NCBI GenBank assembly: GCA_029267335.1
Contig: JAJUJC010000007.1
Coordinates: forward strand, 1 to 64,000
Length of the DNA stretch: 64,000 nucleotides
Direction: 5' to 3'
From: Intestinibacillus massiliensis
GTDB taxonomy: Bacteria; Bacillota; Clostridia; Oscillospirales; Butyricicoccaceae
Part shown: positions 18,138 through 27,471 of the stretch, piece after piece
Numbering within the stretch: position 1 is the first letter of the stretch
Layout: each line of letters opens with the position of its first letter
Made by a program: the position numbers and the translations under genes
Notes under the pieces: model-generated
The model's input: only the letters and a program-made list of their open reading frames with translations
What the model was told of the DNA's origin: nothing
Database searches by the model: none

Positions 18138-19328
18138 TTACTTATCCTGCAGGCAAGCGATGCCGGGCAGCTCGAGACCCTCGAGGAACTCGAGCGACGC
18201 GCCGCCGCCGGTGGAGATGTGGGTCATCTTGTCCGCGAAGCCGAGCTTCTCGACTGCCGCCGCAGAGTCGCCGCCGCCGATGATGGAGATCGCGCCGGAC
18301 TCCGCGATCGCCTTTGCAACAGCCTTGGTACCGACTGCGAATGCGTCGAACTCGAATACGCCCATCGGGCCGTTCCAAACGACCGTGCCCGCGTTCTTGA
18401 CTGCGTCAGAGAACAGCTCGATCGTCTTGGGGCCGATGTCGAGGCCCATCATGTTTGCCGGGATCTTGCCCGCTTCGTAGGTGACCGGCGTTGCGTCCGC
18501 TGCAAAGCGGTCCGCGCAGACCGTGTCGATCGGCAGCAGGAGCTTGACGCCCTTGTCCGCCGCCTTCTTGACGAGGTTTGCCGCAAGCTCGATCTTGTCT
18601 TCCTCGCACAGGGAGGTACCGATCTCGCCGCCGGCAGCCTTGGAGAAGGTGTATGCCATGCCGCCGCCGATGATGATGGTGTCGCACTTTTCGATCAGGT
18701 TGTTGATGACGCCGATCTTGTCGGAGACCTTTGCGCCGCCCAGGATCGCGACGAACGGACGCTTCGGGTCGCTCAGCGCCTTGCCCATAATCGAGATTTC
18801 TTTATTGATGAGGAAGCCACAGACTGCCGGCAGGTAATCCGCGATGCCGGCGGTCGAAGAGTGTGCGCGGTGCGCGGTGCCGAACGCGTCGTTGACATAG
18901 ATCTCCGCCATGTCCGCCATTGCCTTTGCAAGCGCGGCATCGTTCTTCTCCTCGCCCTTCTCGAAGCGAACGTTCTCGAGCAGCATTACATCGCCCGGCT
19001 GCAGCGCGGCAGCCATGCTCTTTGCGCTCTCGCCGACAACGTCGTTTGCGAGCTTGACCTCAACGCCGAGCAGCTCGCTCAGGCGCTTTGCAACCGGTGC
19101 AAGGGAGTACTTCATCTTGAACTCACCCTTCGGACGGCCGAGGTGCGAGCACAGGATGACAGCGGCACGGTGGCCGAGCAGATACCGGATGGTATCCAGC
19201 GCGGCGACGATGCGCTTGTCGTCGGTGATGTTGAGGTCCTCGTCTTGCGGGACGTTGAAGTCGCAGCGGACGATGACCTTTTTGCAGGCGACGTCGATGT
19301 CTTCGACACTCTTCTTGTTGTAGGTCAT
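18138..19328 (-). CDS. pgk: Phosphoglycerate kinase
   Basis: Transfers phosphate from 1,3-bisphosphoglycerate to ADP, an ATP-yielding glycolytic step. The N-domain substrate motif [10 protein letters not shown] and the arginine motif CSHLGRPKG are present, and the C-domain nucleotide loop [13 protein letters not shown] lies near the end. The 396-residue length is normal. It is first in the operon, with a consensus promoter about 115 bases upstream and an AAAGGAG site. The usual partner gapA is not upstream; a DegV-family gene is there instead. Confidence 0.97.
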   Translation of the reverse strand: MTYNKKSVEDIDVACKKVIVRCDFNVPQDEDLNITDDKRIVAALDTIRYLLGHRAAVILCSHLGRPKGEFKMKYSLAPVAKRLSELLGVEVKLANDVVGESAKSMAAALQPGDVMLLENVRFEKGEEKNDAALAKAMADMAEIYVNDAFGTAHRAHSSTAGIADYLPAVCGFLINKEISIMGKALSDPKRPFVAILGGAKVSDKIGVINNLIEKCDTIIIGGGMAYTFSKAAGGEIGTSLCEEDKIELAANLVKKAADKGVKLLLPIDTVCADRFAADATPVTYEAGKIPANMMGLDIGPKTIELFSDAVKNAGTVVWNGPMGVFEFDAFAVGTKAVAKAIAESGAISIIGGGDSAAAVEKLGFADKMTHISTGGGASLEFLEGLELPGIACLQDK

Positions 19329-19444
19329 AAGCTTCTATTCTCCTTTACCGTTAACGGATAAAAAATTTGACTTTGTAAGCGGCTTTCCCGCCGTGGATGG
19401 GGAAAACCGGTATCTGTGGGCGAAGTTCTCACTTCCAAATCAAG

Positions 19445-19473
19445 ATTATACTTGTTTTCGCGCCATGTTTCAA
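19445..19473 (-). promoter_or_regulatory. Promoter of the pgk-tpiA-gpmI-eno operon
   Basis: On the minus strand TTGAAA (19468-19473), a 17-base spacer and a perfect TATAAT (19445-19450). The transcript would have a leader of about 110 bases before pgk. Confidence 0.75.
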
Positions 19474-19496
19474 TAGAATTTCCGAAAAAAGTTCGG

Positions 19497-19529
19497 AAAA
19501 ATCCGTGTTTTTACACCGCGCGCACACGG
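19497..19529 (-). terminator. Terminator of the degV-family gene
   Basis: On the minus strand CCGTGT (19524-19529) pairs with ACACGG (19503-19508) and is followed by ATTTTT. It lies between the degV stop and the pgk promoter. Confidence 0.5.
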
Positions 19530-19566
19530 TTGTTCAATTTGTGTGCAATTTGGGGCAAATTTTGGC

Positions 19567-20442
19567 TCACTCCCGCGGGGTTCCGTAGTAAAACGCGGCG
19601 AGCGCAAGCGGTCCCGTGTTTGTGATGACCGATGCGCCGATGGGCCAGCGCTCAACCGCGGCGAAGCCGCACTCCTCACGCAGCAGGCGTTCCAGCTCCG
19701 CGACGCGTTCCTCGGGCACGTCGCCGTACATCAGACCCGCGGTCTGCTGCGCTGCGCCCTGCACGCGCTTTTTGACGAGCTTTGCAATGCCCGCGGCGAC
19801 GTTCTTGTCCCCGCGCACCTTATCAATCACCTCGACGCCGCCTGCCGCGACCAGACTGATCGGCCGCAGACCGAGCGCCTCGCCCATGAACGCCGCACCG
19901 CCCGAGATCCGTCCGCTCTTTTTGAGGTGCTTGAGCGTGTACACGCCGAGCACCGCCTCGCAGCGGCGCAGACGGCTCTTCGCGACCGCGCAGATCGCCT
20001 CAAAGGTCTCGCCCTGCGCGCGCATGCACGCCGCGCCCACGACAACGTGTCCATATATATAGGTATAGGTCTCGGAATCGAGCAGCTCGATGACCATGTC
20101 ACGGCCGTATTCCTCATAGAACAGGTCGCGCGCGATGCAGGCGGACTGATAGCCGCCCGAGCCCTTGGCGTTGATGAGCACGCCGAGCACATGGGTGCAG
20201 CCGCGCGCATGCGCCGCGCGATAGGTTTCGAAAAGCTGGGTCGGCGTGGTCTGCGCGGTGGTCGGGATCTCGCGCGCCTGCTCGATGACTTTCCAATATT
20301 CCTCGGGGGTCACATCATAATATTCCCGTATGCTGTGCCCGTCATACGTAATCGTGATGGGTACGATCTCAATGCCGTACTTTTCGCAGACCGCACGCGA
20401 TATATCGGATGCGGAATCCGTGAAAATATGTATTTTTTCCAT
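19567..20442 (-). CDS. DegV family fatty acid-binding protein
   Basis: DegV/FakB proteins bind fatty acids and present them to the FakA kinase for entry into phospholipid synthesis. The 291-residue protein begins with the family signature FTDSASDIS and contains the TTAQTTP segment (about residues 61-67) that contacts the lipid carboxylate in FakB proteins. It lies 14 bases after trmL and probably shares its promoter. No fakA gene is nearby, so its partner must be elsewhere. The lipid specificity cannot be read. Confidence 0.9.
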   Translation of the reverse strand: MEKIHIFTDSASDISRAVCEKYGIEIVPITITYDGHSIREYYDVTPEEYWKVIEQAREIPTTAQTTPTQLFETYRAAHARGCTHVLGVLINAKGSGGYQSACIARDLFYEEYGRDMVIELLDSETYTYIYGHVVVGAACMRAQGETFEAICAVAKSRLRRCEAVLGVYTLKHLKKSGRISGGAAFMGEALGLRPISLVAAGGVEVIDKVRGDKNVAAGIAKLVKKRVQGAAQQTAGLMYGDVPEERVAELERLLREECGFAAVERWPIGASVITNTGPLALAAFYYGTPRE

Positions 20443-20456
20443 ATTGTTCTCCTTCG

Positions 20457-20954
20457 TCAGCCGTCTGTGATCTCGCCGGGGAAGCGTCCCGCCTCCTGCA
20501 AGCCCGCAAAGTCGGTCTGGCGCAGCGCCTCAAACACGGTCACCGCGACCGAATTCGACAGGTTGAGGCTGCGCGCGCCCTCGCGCATCGGGATGCGCAG
20601 GCAGCGTTCCGGGTGTGCGGTGAGCATAGGCTCGGGCAGGCCGCGCGTTTCCTTGCCGAAGAGCAGATAGTCTCCGTCGCGAAACGCCGCCTCGGTATAG
20701 GCGCGCGGCGCTTTGGTCGACAAATAATAGTAGGTGCCGCCCGCATTTTGCGCCCAAAACGTTTCCAAATCGGGGTAGGTGCGGATGTCGAGCAGATGCC
20801 AGTAGTCCAGTCCCGCGCGCTTGAGCTTTTTATCGTCGATGGCGAAGCCGAGCGGCTCGACCAGATGGAGCACGCAGCCGGTCGCGGCGCAGGTGCGCGC
20901 AATGTTGCCGGTATTCTGCGGGATCTCCGGCTCGACCAGAACAATGTGAAACAT
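20457..20954 (-). CDS. trmL: tRNA (cytidine(34)-2'-O)-methyltransferase
   Basis: A SPOUT-family enzyme that 2'-O-methylates the wobble base of certain leucine tRNAs. The 165-residue size and stretches EPEIPQNTGNIARTCAATG, LLFGKETRGLPE and IPMREGARSLNLSNSVAV form the SPOUT knot and are diagnostic of TrmL. Its own promoter lies 41 bases upstream with a palindrome across the -10. SD quality before ATG 20954 is weak. Confidence 0.93.
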   Translation of the reverse strand: MFHIVLVEPEIPQNTGNIARTCAATGCVLHLVEPLGFAIDDKKLKRAGLDYWHLLDIRTYPDLETFWAQNAGGTYYYLSTKAPRAYTEAAFRDGDYLLFGKETRGLPEPMLTAHPERCLRIPMREGARSLNLSNSVAVTVFEALRQTDFAGLQEAGRFPGEITDG

Positions 20955-20978
20955 AGTACCCTACCTTAGCTTTCTCTA

Positions 20979-20997
20979 TATAGTCTACCTGACTATA
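20979..20997. promoter_or_regulatory. Palindrome over the trmL promoter
   Basis: TATAGTC-N5-GACTATA is a perfect 7-base inverted repeat centred just downstream of the trmL -10 and overlapping it. Its size and position fit a dimeric repressor operator (for example MarR-like), but I recognise no specific regulator. Confidence 0.4.
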
Positions 20998-21023
20998 ATA
21001 TGCTATATTGTGCTTTTTTTCAA
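20995..21023 (-). promoter_or_regulatory. trmL promoter
   Basis: On the minus strand TTGAAA (21018-21023), a 17-base spacer and TATTAT (20995-21000). Confidence 0.65.
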
Positions 21024-21146
21024 GCAAAATAATCGCATGTACCGTATTTTTCCGCGTTTCAATGACTTTGACCAGAAGCGCTCCCTCCATTTTTTGTGAT
21101 TTCTGACGAAAAGCAAGAGAAATACCGGATTCTTTTCAGAAATCCC

Positions 21147-21175
21147 TTGCATGCCCGCCCCGAAAGTGCTATACT
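21147..21175 (+). promoter_or_regulatory. Promoter of the rimP-nusA-infB operon
   Basis: TTGCAT (21147-21152), a 17-base spacer and TATACT (21170-21175) lie about 70 bases upstream of rimP. Confidence 0.7.
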
Positions 21176-21247
21176 AACTACAATCATGTAATGTACGTTT
21201 ATTGGAGAGTGGGGCAACCCACTCTTTCTTGTTGCTAGGAGGAAAAC

Positions 21248-21712
21248 ATGCAGGCAAAAGATCTCATCCGCCGCGTGTCCGAGCTGGTTTTGCCCCTCTG
21301 TGAGAGCGCGGGCGTAGCCCTCTGGGACGTGGAATTTGAAAAAGAAGGCGCGCAGTACATGCTGACCGTCACGATCGACCGCCCCGAGGGCGTCGACATC
21401 GACCACTGCGAGACCGTGTCGCGCGCACTTGACCCGCTGCTCGACGCGAAGGAATTCGATTCCCTGCCTGCGTATACGCTGTGTGTATCCTCCGCGGGAC
21501 TTGCGCGCAAGCTCAAAAAGCCCGCGCACTTTGCCGCCTTCCTCGGCTCGGCAGTCGAACTGCATTTCTACAAGCCCTGGAATGGTGTTAAGCAGGCAGA
21601 GGGTACGCTCGTCGCCTATGACGCGGGCCGCGTGACAATCGACTTCGGCGACCGTCAGGTCATTTTCGAGCCGGGCGACCTTGCGGACGTTCGTCTGGCG
21701 GTCCAATTCTAA
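21248..21712 (+). CDS. rimP: Ribosome maturation factor RimP
   Basis: RimP assists maturation of the 30S subunit. The 154-residue protein has the two-domain family layout: an N-terminal alpha/beta domain with VEFEKEGAQYMLTVTID and DIDHCETVSRALDPLLD, and a C-terminal SH3-like domain from about residue 90. AGGAGG precedes the ATG. It opens the classical rimP-nusA-ylxR-ylxQ-infB operon. Confidence 0.95.
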   Translation: MQAKDLIRRVSELVLPLCESAGVALWDVEFEKEGAQYMLTVTIDRPEGVDIDHCETVSRALDPLLDAKEFDSLPAYTLCVSSAGLARKLKKPAHFAAFLGSAVELHFYKPWNGVKQAEGTLVAYDAGRVTIDFGDRQVIFEPGDLADVRLAVQF

Positions 21713-21786
21713 CGAGAGAAAGTTCAGGTGCGGCACCGCATGCCTTACGCAGTGTGCCGCCTTCATCAAAGGAGTGTTTTGAAAAA

Positions 21787-22875
21787 ATGAACGCAGAATT
21801 TTTTGACGCTATCGCCCAGCTCGAGAAAGAGAAGGGCATCCCCGCCGATTACATGCTCGAGCGCGTCGGGCAGGCGCTCATCACCGCGTACAAGCGTGAG
21901 AACGACGGCATGACCGATAACGTCTACGTCGTCCCCGACCGCGTGAAAAAGGAAATCCGCATGTTCGTGCGCAAGACCGTGGTCGACGACGTTTACGAGC
22001 CGTACGAGGAGCTGTCCGTCGAGGAAGCGCAGGAGTACAAGCCCGGGGCGGTGATCGGTGACATCATCGACATTGACATCCCGACCAAGTCCTTCGGACG
22101 CATCGCAGCGCAGACCGCAAAGCAGGTCATCATCCAGGGCATCCGCGAGGCGGAGCGCGGCATGGTGCTGTCCGAGTTCACCTCCAAGGAACACGAGATC
22201 CTGACCGCGATCGTATCGCGCAGCGACCCGCGCACGGGCGCGTATATCCTCGAAATGACCTCGCAGGGTGAAAAGACCGAGGCGGTGCTCGCGGCAGGTG
22301 AGCAGGTACGCGGTGAAACGCTGCGCGAAGGGCAGCGCGTCAAGGTCTACGTCATCGAGGTGCGCAAGGGGCAGCGCGGCGCGCAGGTCATGATCTCGCG
22401 CACGCATCCGGGTCTGGTCAAGCGTCTGTTTGAGCTGGAAGTTCCCGAGATCCACGACGGTGTCGTCGAGGTGCGCTCGATCGCGCGTGAGGCGGGCAAC
22501 CGCACCAAGCTCGCGGTCATGTCGAACGACCCGAACGTCGACCCGATCGGCGCATGCGTCGGCACGCGCGGCGCGCGCGTCGGCAACGTCGTCGACGAGC
22601 TTGGCGGCGAGAAGATCGACATCATCAAGTGGTCGGATGATATGGCGGCATTTGTTTCCTCCGCGCTCGCACCGGCGGACGTCATTTCCGCGACCGTACA
22701 GCCCGACGGCAAGAGCTGCCGCGTCGTCGTGCCGGACGATCAGCTTTCGCTCGCGATCGGCAAGGAGGGTCAGAACGCCCGCCTCGCCGCCAAGCTGACC
22801 GGCTGCAAGATCGACATCGCGCCCGCCTCGCAGGCGCAGGCCGCTGAGGAAGCGGTCGACGAAATCGCAGACTGA
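21787..22875 (+). CDS. nusA: Transcription termination/antitermination factor NusA
   Basis: NusA binds RNA polymerase and nascent RNA and modulates pausing and termination. Domain order is the polymerase-binding N-terminal domain (1-125), an S1 domain (about 135-200), and two KH domains (about 230-345) with GTRGARVGNVVDELGGEKID and the second GKEGQNARLAAKL. At 362 residues it is the short Gram-positive form without acidic repeats. The ATG at 21787 follows AAAGGAG by 11-12 bases; eleven upstream codons in frame are not likely to be translated. Confidence 0.96.
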   Translation: MNAEFFDAIAQLEKEKGIPADYMLERVGQALITAYKRENDGMTDNVYVVPDRVKKEIRMFVRKTVVDDVYEPYEELSVEEAQEYKPGAVIGDIIDIDIPTKSFGRIAAQTAKQVIIQGIREAERGMVLSEFTSKEHEILTAIVSRSDPRTGAYILEMTSQGEKTEAVLAAGEQVRGETLREGQRVKVYVIEVRKGQRGAQVMISRTHPGLVKRLFELEVPEIHDGVVEVRSIAREAGNRTKLAVMSNDPNVDPIGACVGTRGARVGNVVDELGGEKIDIIKWSDDMAAFVSSALAPADVISATVQPDGKSCRVVVPDDQLSLAIGKEGQNARLAAKLTGCKIDIAPASQAQAAEEAVDEIAD

Positions 22876-22901
22876 GTACCGGATAAGGGGGACGCAGGAG
22901 C

Positions 22902-23180
22902 ATGCAAAAACGAAAAATTCCGCTCCGGCAGTGCTTAGGCTGCCGTGAAATGTTCCCGAAAAAGGAACTGATCCGCGTGGTGCGCTCTCCCGAGGGCGCG
23001 ATCGCGTTGGACTTCAAGGGCAAAGCACCCGGACGCGGCGCATATGTGTGCCACAATCCAGAGTGTCTCAAAAAGGCAAAAAAGAGCCGCGCGCTCGAGC
23101 GCGCCTTCGATGTGTCCGTGCCCGACGAAATTTACGATGCGCTGACCGCGCAGATGGAGGAAAACCGCGATGGCGAATGA
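22902..23180 (+). CDS. ylxR: YlxR family RNA-binding protein (DUF448)
   Basis: A 92-residue protein of the YlxR family, usually found between nusA and infB. The family signature is clear: RQCLGCREMFPKKELIRVVR and GRGAYVCHNPECL, with an added CxxC pattern. Homologues bind RNA and in B. subtilis may act as a nucleoid-associated regulator; that is family knowledge. Its end overlaps the start of ylxQ by 11 bases. Confidence 0.93.
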   Translation: MQKRKIPLRQCLGCREMFPKKELIRVVRSPEGAIALDFKGKAPGRGAYVCHNPECLKKAKKSRALERAFDVSVPDEIYDALTAQMEENRDGE

Positions 23181-23646
23181 CAATTCCGATGTACGCGGTC
23201 TGCTGGGACTCGCGCTGCGCGCGGGCAAGCTTGTACTGGGCGATGATCCGGTGAGCGATCTCATCAAGACCGGTCATGCACGCGCACTCTTTCTCGCGGA
23301 GGACGCGGGCGACGCGATCCGGCGCAAGGCGAGCCGCCTGGCTGCCGAGCGTGAGATCCCCGTGCTCGCGACCGGCGCGACCAAGGCGGAACTGGGCACG
23401 GCGCTCGGACGTGCGTCGTGCGCGCTGTGCGCGGTCAGCGATATGGGCTTTGCCGCCTCTGCCGCGGCCAAGCTCGCCCCGCTCTCGCCCGAAAACGCCG
23501 CCGCCGCCGAGCTGCTGAGCAAGAAGAACGACCGCATGCAGGCGCGCAAGGCACGCCCGAAGAAAAAGGGCGCAGGCGCAAAGGTCACCGAGTATATCGA
23601 CATTGAAGAAGATGACTTCAAGCGTCGTTTTGGGAATAAAAAATGA
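23170..23646 (+). CDS. L7Ae-family RNA-binding protein YlxQ, with C-terminal extension
   Basis: Kink-turn RNA-binding protein of the L7Ae/L30e fold. The first 105 residues match the family (LLGLALRAGKLVLGDD at the start, then ALFLAEDAGDAIRRKA). The protein has 158 residues, about 50 more than a typical YlxQ. The extra tail is first Lys/Arg-rich and then acidic, and is probably disordered. The start ATG overlaps ylxR. The function of this family in bacteria is poorly known. Confidence 0.9.
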   Translation: MANDNSDVRGLLGLALRAGKLVLGDDPVSDLIKTGHARALFLAEDAGDAIRRKASRLAAEREIPVLATGATKAELGTALGRASCALCAVSDMGFAASAAAKLAPLSPENAAAAELLSKKNDRMQARKARPKKKGAGAKVTEYIDIEEDDFKRRFGNKK

Positions 23647-23713
23647 GAACCGATAGCCACACAGGGCGCGATTTTCTCCGCGCCCCCCGCACAGAAAGGT
23701 GGATTTTGAATCT

Positions 23714-26068
23714 ATGGCGATTGATAACAAGTACCGTATTCACGAGGTCGCAAAGGACTTCGACCGCAGCACCAAGGAGATCACCGACGTTGTGACCGAA
23801 TACTCCAAGGCGCCGAAAAACCATATGCAGGTGCTCGAGGACGACGAACTCGACGTGATTTTTGACTACATGACACAGCATCACGCGGTCGAGGACATCG
23901 AAGCCGTGCTGCAGGAGCAGGCGGCGGCGCGTCCCGCAGCCGCACCGGCCGCGCCGCGCAAGGCGGAAGAGCCGCGCCCGGCGAAGGACGCCGCACCCGC
24001 AAAGGGCAGCGCAGCCCCCGCATCGGCATCCGCACCCGTACAGACGGGCACCGAGTCGACACAGGCGACCAAGGTCAAGCAGGTGCACCGCATCGACACG
24101 CGCGGCGGCGGCGACGTCAACCTCGCGAAATACGACGACCACGTCGAATCGCTCGTCAGTGAAAAGGCAGAGCGTATGGGCGCGGCCGACAAGAAGCAGA
24201 AGCTGACCAAGAAATCCGATCAGCGCGCAAAGCCCTTCGGCTCCAAGCGCCGCGCGGAGGAGCAGGAGAAGCTCAAGCGCTTACAGCGTCAGCAGCAGAT
24301 GGCGGCGCTCAAGAAGATCCCGCTCAAGGTGTCTATTCCCGACGAAATCTCGGTCGGTGAGCTTGCAAGCCGCCTGAAAAAGACCGCAGCAGAGGTCATC
24401 AAGACCCTGATGAAGCTGGGCGTCATGGCGGCGATCACGGAAACCATCGACTTCGACACCGCTGCCATTGCCGCAGAGGAACTCGGCGCAAAGGTCGAGC
24501 ACGAAGTGCATGTTTCCATCGAAGAGCGTCTGTTTGACGAGCATGAGGACACTGCGAAAGAGTTACAGCCGCGCGATCCGGTCGTGGTCGTCATGGGTCA
24601 CGTCGACCACGGCAAGACCTCCCTGCTCGACGCCGTGCGCAAGACCAAGGTCGTCGACGGCGAGGCAGGCGGCATCACGCAGCACATCGGCGCATACCGT
24701 GTTAAGGTAAACGGCAAACCCATCACCTTCCTCGACACGCCGGGTCACGCCGCTTTCACCTCAATGCGTGCGCGCGGTGCGCAGGTCACCGACATCGCAA
24801 TCCTTGTGGTCGCGGCGGACGACGGCATCATGCCGCAGACCATCGAGGCAATCAACCATGCGAAGGCGGCAAATGTGCCGATCATCGTCGCGGTCAACAA
24901 GATCGACAAGGAAGGCGCAAACCCCGACCGCATCATGCAGCAGCTCACCGAGTATGAACTGGTTCCCGAAGAATGGGGCGGCCAGACCATCGTGTGCCCG
25001 ATCTCCGCGAAGTTCGGCAAGGGCATCGACAACCTGCTCGAAATGGTCCTGCTGACCGCGGAAATGCAGGATCTCAAGGCGAACCCCGACCGCAAGGCGC
25101 GCGGCACGGTCATCGAGGCGAAACTCGACAAGGGCCGCGGCCCGGTCGCGACCGTGCTCATCCAGAACGGCACGCTGCACGCGGGTGACGTCATCATTGC
25201 GGGCACGGCAGTCGGCCGTGTGCGTGCGATGACGAACGATGACGGCATCAAGATCGAAACTGCCGGCCCGTCCGTACCGGTCGAGATCATTGGCCTTGCC
25301 GAGGTCCCGGGCGCGGGCGACGTATGCTATGCGGTCGATGACGAGAAGATGGCGCGCGAGCTTGCAGAGCAGCGCCGCGATCAGGAGAAGGCAGAGCGCA
25401 ATCAGGCGCTGCACAAGGTCACGCTCGACAACCTCTTTGAATCTATTCAGGAGGGTCAGATGAAGGAGCTGCCGGTCATCGTCAAGGGCGACGTACAGGG
25501 CTCGGTCGAGGCGGTTCGCGCTTCGCTCGAAAAGCTGAGCTGTGAAGAAGTGCGCGTGCGCGTCATCCACGGCGGCGTCGGCGCGATCAACGAGACTGAC
25601 GTCATGCTGGCGGACGCGTCCCACGCGATCATCGTCGGCTTCAACGTGCGTCCCGACCGCGCAGCGGCGGAATCCGCGGAGATCCACGGCGTCGATATGC
25701 GCATGTACCGCATCATCTATGACTGCCTCGAGGAAATCGAGCAGGCGATGAAGGGCATGCTCGATCCCAAGTTCAAGGAAGTCGTCCTCGGTCATGCCGA
25801 GGTGCGTCAGGTCTTTAAGATCACCGGCGCGGGCGCGATCGCGGGCTGCTATGTGCAGGACGGCAAGATCCAGCGTAACGCCAAGGTGCGTGTGGTGCGC
25901 GACGGCGTCGTGTTCCACGAGGGCGTGCTCAACTCCCTCAAGCGCTTCAAGGAGGATGCGAAGGAAGTCGCGTCCAACTTTGAATGCGGCATGAGCATTG
26001 AAAACTACAACGACATCAAGGAAGGCGACATCATCGAATGCTTCCTGATGGAAGAAATTAAGCAGTAA
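23714..26068 (+). CDS. infB: Translation initiation factor IF-2
   Basis: GTPase that places initiator tRNA on the 30S subunit and promotes subunit joining. The 784-residue protein has an N-terminal IF2N domain (about 1-50), an Ala/Pro/Lys-rich linker, a second IF2N domain (about 200-255), the G domain with GHVDHGKTS near residue 295, DTPGHAAF and NKID, and the C-terminal beta-barrel and fMet-tRNA domains. I use ATG 23714; a GTG five codons upstream has no room for an SD. It follows ylxQ by 67 bases that contain a GC-rich hairpin. Confidence 0.97.
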   Translation: MAIDNKYRIHEVAKDFDRSTKEITDVVTEYSKAPKNHMQVLEDDELDVIFDYMTQHHAVEDIEAVLQEQAAARPAAAPAAPRKAEEPRPAKDAAPAKGSAAPASASAPVQTGTESTQATKVKQVHRIDTRGGGDVNLAKYDDHVESLVSEKAERMGAADKKQKLTKKSDQRAKPFGSKRRAEEQEKLKRLQRQQQMAALKKIPLKVSIPDEISVGELASRLKKTAAEVIKTLMKLGVMAAITETIDFDTAAIAAEELGAKVEHEVHVSIEERLFDEHEDTAKELQPRDPVVVVMGHVDHGKTSLLDAVRKTKVVDGEAGGITQHIGAYRVKVNGKPITFLDTPGHAAFTSMRARGAQVTDIAILVVAADDGIMPQTIEAINHAKAANVPIIVAVNKIDKEGANPDRIMQQLTEYELVPEEWGGQTIVCPISAKFGKGIDNLLEMVLLTAEMQDLKANPDRKARGTVIEAKLDKGRGPVATVLIQNGTLHAGDVIIAGTAVGRVRAMTNDDGIKIETAGPSVPVEIIGLAEVPGAGDVCYAVDDEKMARELAEQRRDQEKAERNQALHKVTLDNLFESIQEGQMKELPVIVKGDVQGSVEAVRASLEKLSCEEVRVRVIHGGVGAINETDVMLADASHAIIVGFNVRPDRAAAESAEIHGVDMRMYRIIYDCLEEIEQAMKGMLDPKFKEVVLGHAEVRQVFKITGAGAIAGCYVQDGKIQRNAKVRVVRDGVVFHEGVLNSLKRFKEDAKEVASNFECGMSIENYNDIKEGDIIECFLMEEIKQ

Positions 26069-26076
26069 TTCTGAAC

Positions 26077-26124
26077 GCGCGGGACGGAACGTGCATGTTT
26101 TCGCCCGTCCCGCGCATGCTTTTT
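26077..26124 (+). terminator. Terminator-like hairpin between infB and rbfA
   Basis: An 11-base perfect GC-rich stem (26077-26087 and 26105-26115) is followed four bases later by TTTTT. It lies inside the operon, 9 bases after the infB stop codon, so it is either a partial terminator that lowers expression of rbfA and later genes or an RNA-processing site. Confidence 0.5.
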
Positions 26125-26161
26125 ATACGATACTTTTTTCTCCACGAAAGGAGGACCCACT

Positions 26162-26506
26162 ATGTCTACTCGTATCGACCGCATCAGCGAGGAGGTCATG
26201 AAGGCGCTCGCGGAGGCGATCCGCACGCTCAAAGACCCCCGCGTATCCGGCGGTCTTGTTTCGGTCACGCACTGTGAGGTGACGGGCGATCTGCGCTATG
26301 CCAAGGTATTCATTTCCGTTCTCGGCTCGCAGGACGACGCCAAGGATGTCATGCGCGGACTGCGCTCGGCTTCCGGCTTCCTGCGTCGCGAGGTCGCGCA
26401 CAAGGTGCAGCTGCGCTATGCGCCCGAGCTGCAATTCCACCTCGACGAATCCATCACCCACGGCGCACACATCACCGAACTTCTGCACAAACTGGGGGAG
26501 GAATAA
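26162..26506 (+). CDS. rbfA: Ribosome-binding factor A
   Basis: A KH-fold protein needed for 30S maturation and cold adaptation. The 114 residues show the family pattern: RIDRISEEVMKALAEAI, DPRVSGGLVSVTHCEVTGDL and a C-terminal PELQFHLDESI. AAAGGAGG lies upstream of the ATG. It follows infB after a terminator-like hairpin and precedes nrnA by 5 bases. Confidence 0.95.
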   Translation: MSTRIDRISEEVMKALAEAIRTLKDPRVSGGLVSVTHCEVTGDLRYAKVFISVLGSQDDAKDVMRGLRSASGFLRREVAHKVQLRYAPELQFHLDESITHGAHITELLHKLGEE

Positions 26507-26511
26507 CACCC

Positions 26512-27471
26512 ATGGGCAACGCAGTCTCCATTGCAGATGCGGCACGCGTGCTGCTTGCCGCAAACGACATCCTGATCCTGACCCACCGCCGCCCCGATGG
26601 CGATACCTCGGGCTGCGCCGGTGCGCTTTGCCGCGGTCTGCGCGCCCTGGGCAAGGCGGCCTTCGTGCTGCCCAACCCCGAGAGCACCGCGCGCTATGAG
26701 CCGCTGGTTGCGCCGTTTTATCCGGAAAGCGCGGCGTATGAGCCGAAATTCATCGTTTCGGTCGATCTCGCGGATCTTGGGTTGTTTCCTGACAACGCGA
26801 AGATCTATCAGGAGCGCGTCGATCTCGCGATCGACCATCACCGTTCCAATCCCCTCTTTGCGGAAAACAATATCGTCACGCCCGAGGCGGGCGCGTGCGC
26901 CGAGACCATCTACGACATTCTCATGGCGATGGGTGTGCCGCTGACCCGCGAACTCGCTGAGCCGCTTTATGTGGCGGTATCGACCGACACGGGCTGCTTC
27001 CGCTACTCGAACACCACGCCACACACCCATGCGGTCGCGGCGGCGTGCCTGTCCACCGGACTTGACGGGGGCGAATGGAACCGCATGCTCTTCGAGACCA
27101 AATCGCGTCCGCGGTTTGAGATGGAGCGTATCATTTTCGAGAGCATGGAGTTCTTCGAGGACGGCAAAATTGCGCTTGCGATGCTTTACCGCGCGGACAT
27201 TGACCGCACACGCGCGTCGATGGATGATCTCGACTCGATCGCTGCACTTCCCCGCCAGATCGAGGGCGTGGAGATCGGTCTGACCATCACGGAAAACCGC
27301 GACGGCAGCGCCAAGGTCTCCGTGCGCACGACCAAGGAGGTCGACGCTTCCGCGCTGTGCCGTCAGGTCGGCGGCGGCGGTCATCTGCGCGCGGCGGGCG
27401 CGAGCTTTGACGTGTTTGCAGACGCCCGCGAGACTATGCTGCGCATCTGCCAGGCGGTGTACCATGGCTGA
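26512..27471 (+). CDS. nrnA: Bifunctional oligoribonuclease/PAP phosphatase (NrnA-like, DHH family)
   Basis: A DHH/DHHA1 phosphoesterase that degrades nano-RNA or pAp. The N-terminal DHH domain carries LTHRRPDGD (metal-binding DGD), then DLADLG and AIDHHRSNP. The DHHA1 substrate domain ends in the glycine motif VGGGGHLRAAGASF. The 319-residue length fits NrnA. Its 3' end overlaps truB by 8 bases. Position between rbfA and truB is usual in Firmicutes. Confidence 0.93.
   Translation: MGNAVSIADAARVLLAANDILILTHRRPDGDTSGCAGALCRGLRALGKAAFVLPNPESTARYEPLVAPFYPESAAYEPKFIVSVDLADLGLFPDNAKIYQERVDLAIDHHRSNPLFAENNIVTPEAGACAETIYDILMAMGVPLTRELAEPLYVAVSTDTGCFRYSNTTPHTHAVAAACLSTGLDGGEWNRMLFETKSRPRFEMERIIFESMEFFEDGKIALAMLYRADIDRTRASMDDLDSIAALPRQIEGVEIGLTITENRDGSAKVSVRTTKEVDASALCRQVGGGGHLRAAGASFDVFADARETMLRICQAVYHG

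Noticed and set aside
19329-19444. A possible leader peptide or riboswitch upstream of pgk
   Set aside because: The leader is short, has no conserved aptamer pattern I recognise, and no SD-start pair.
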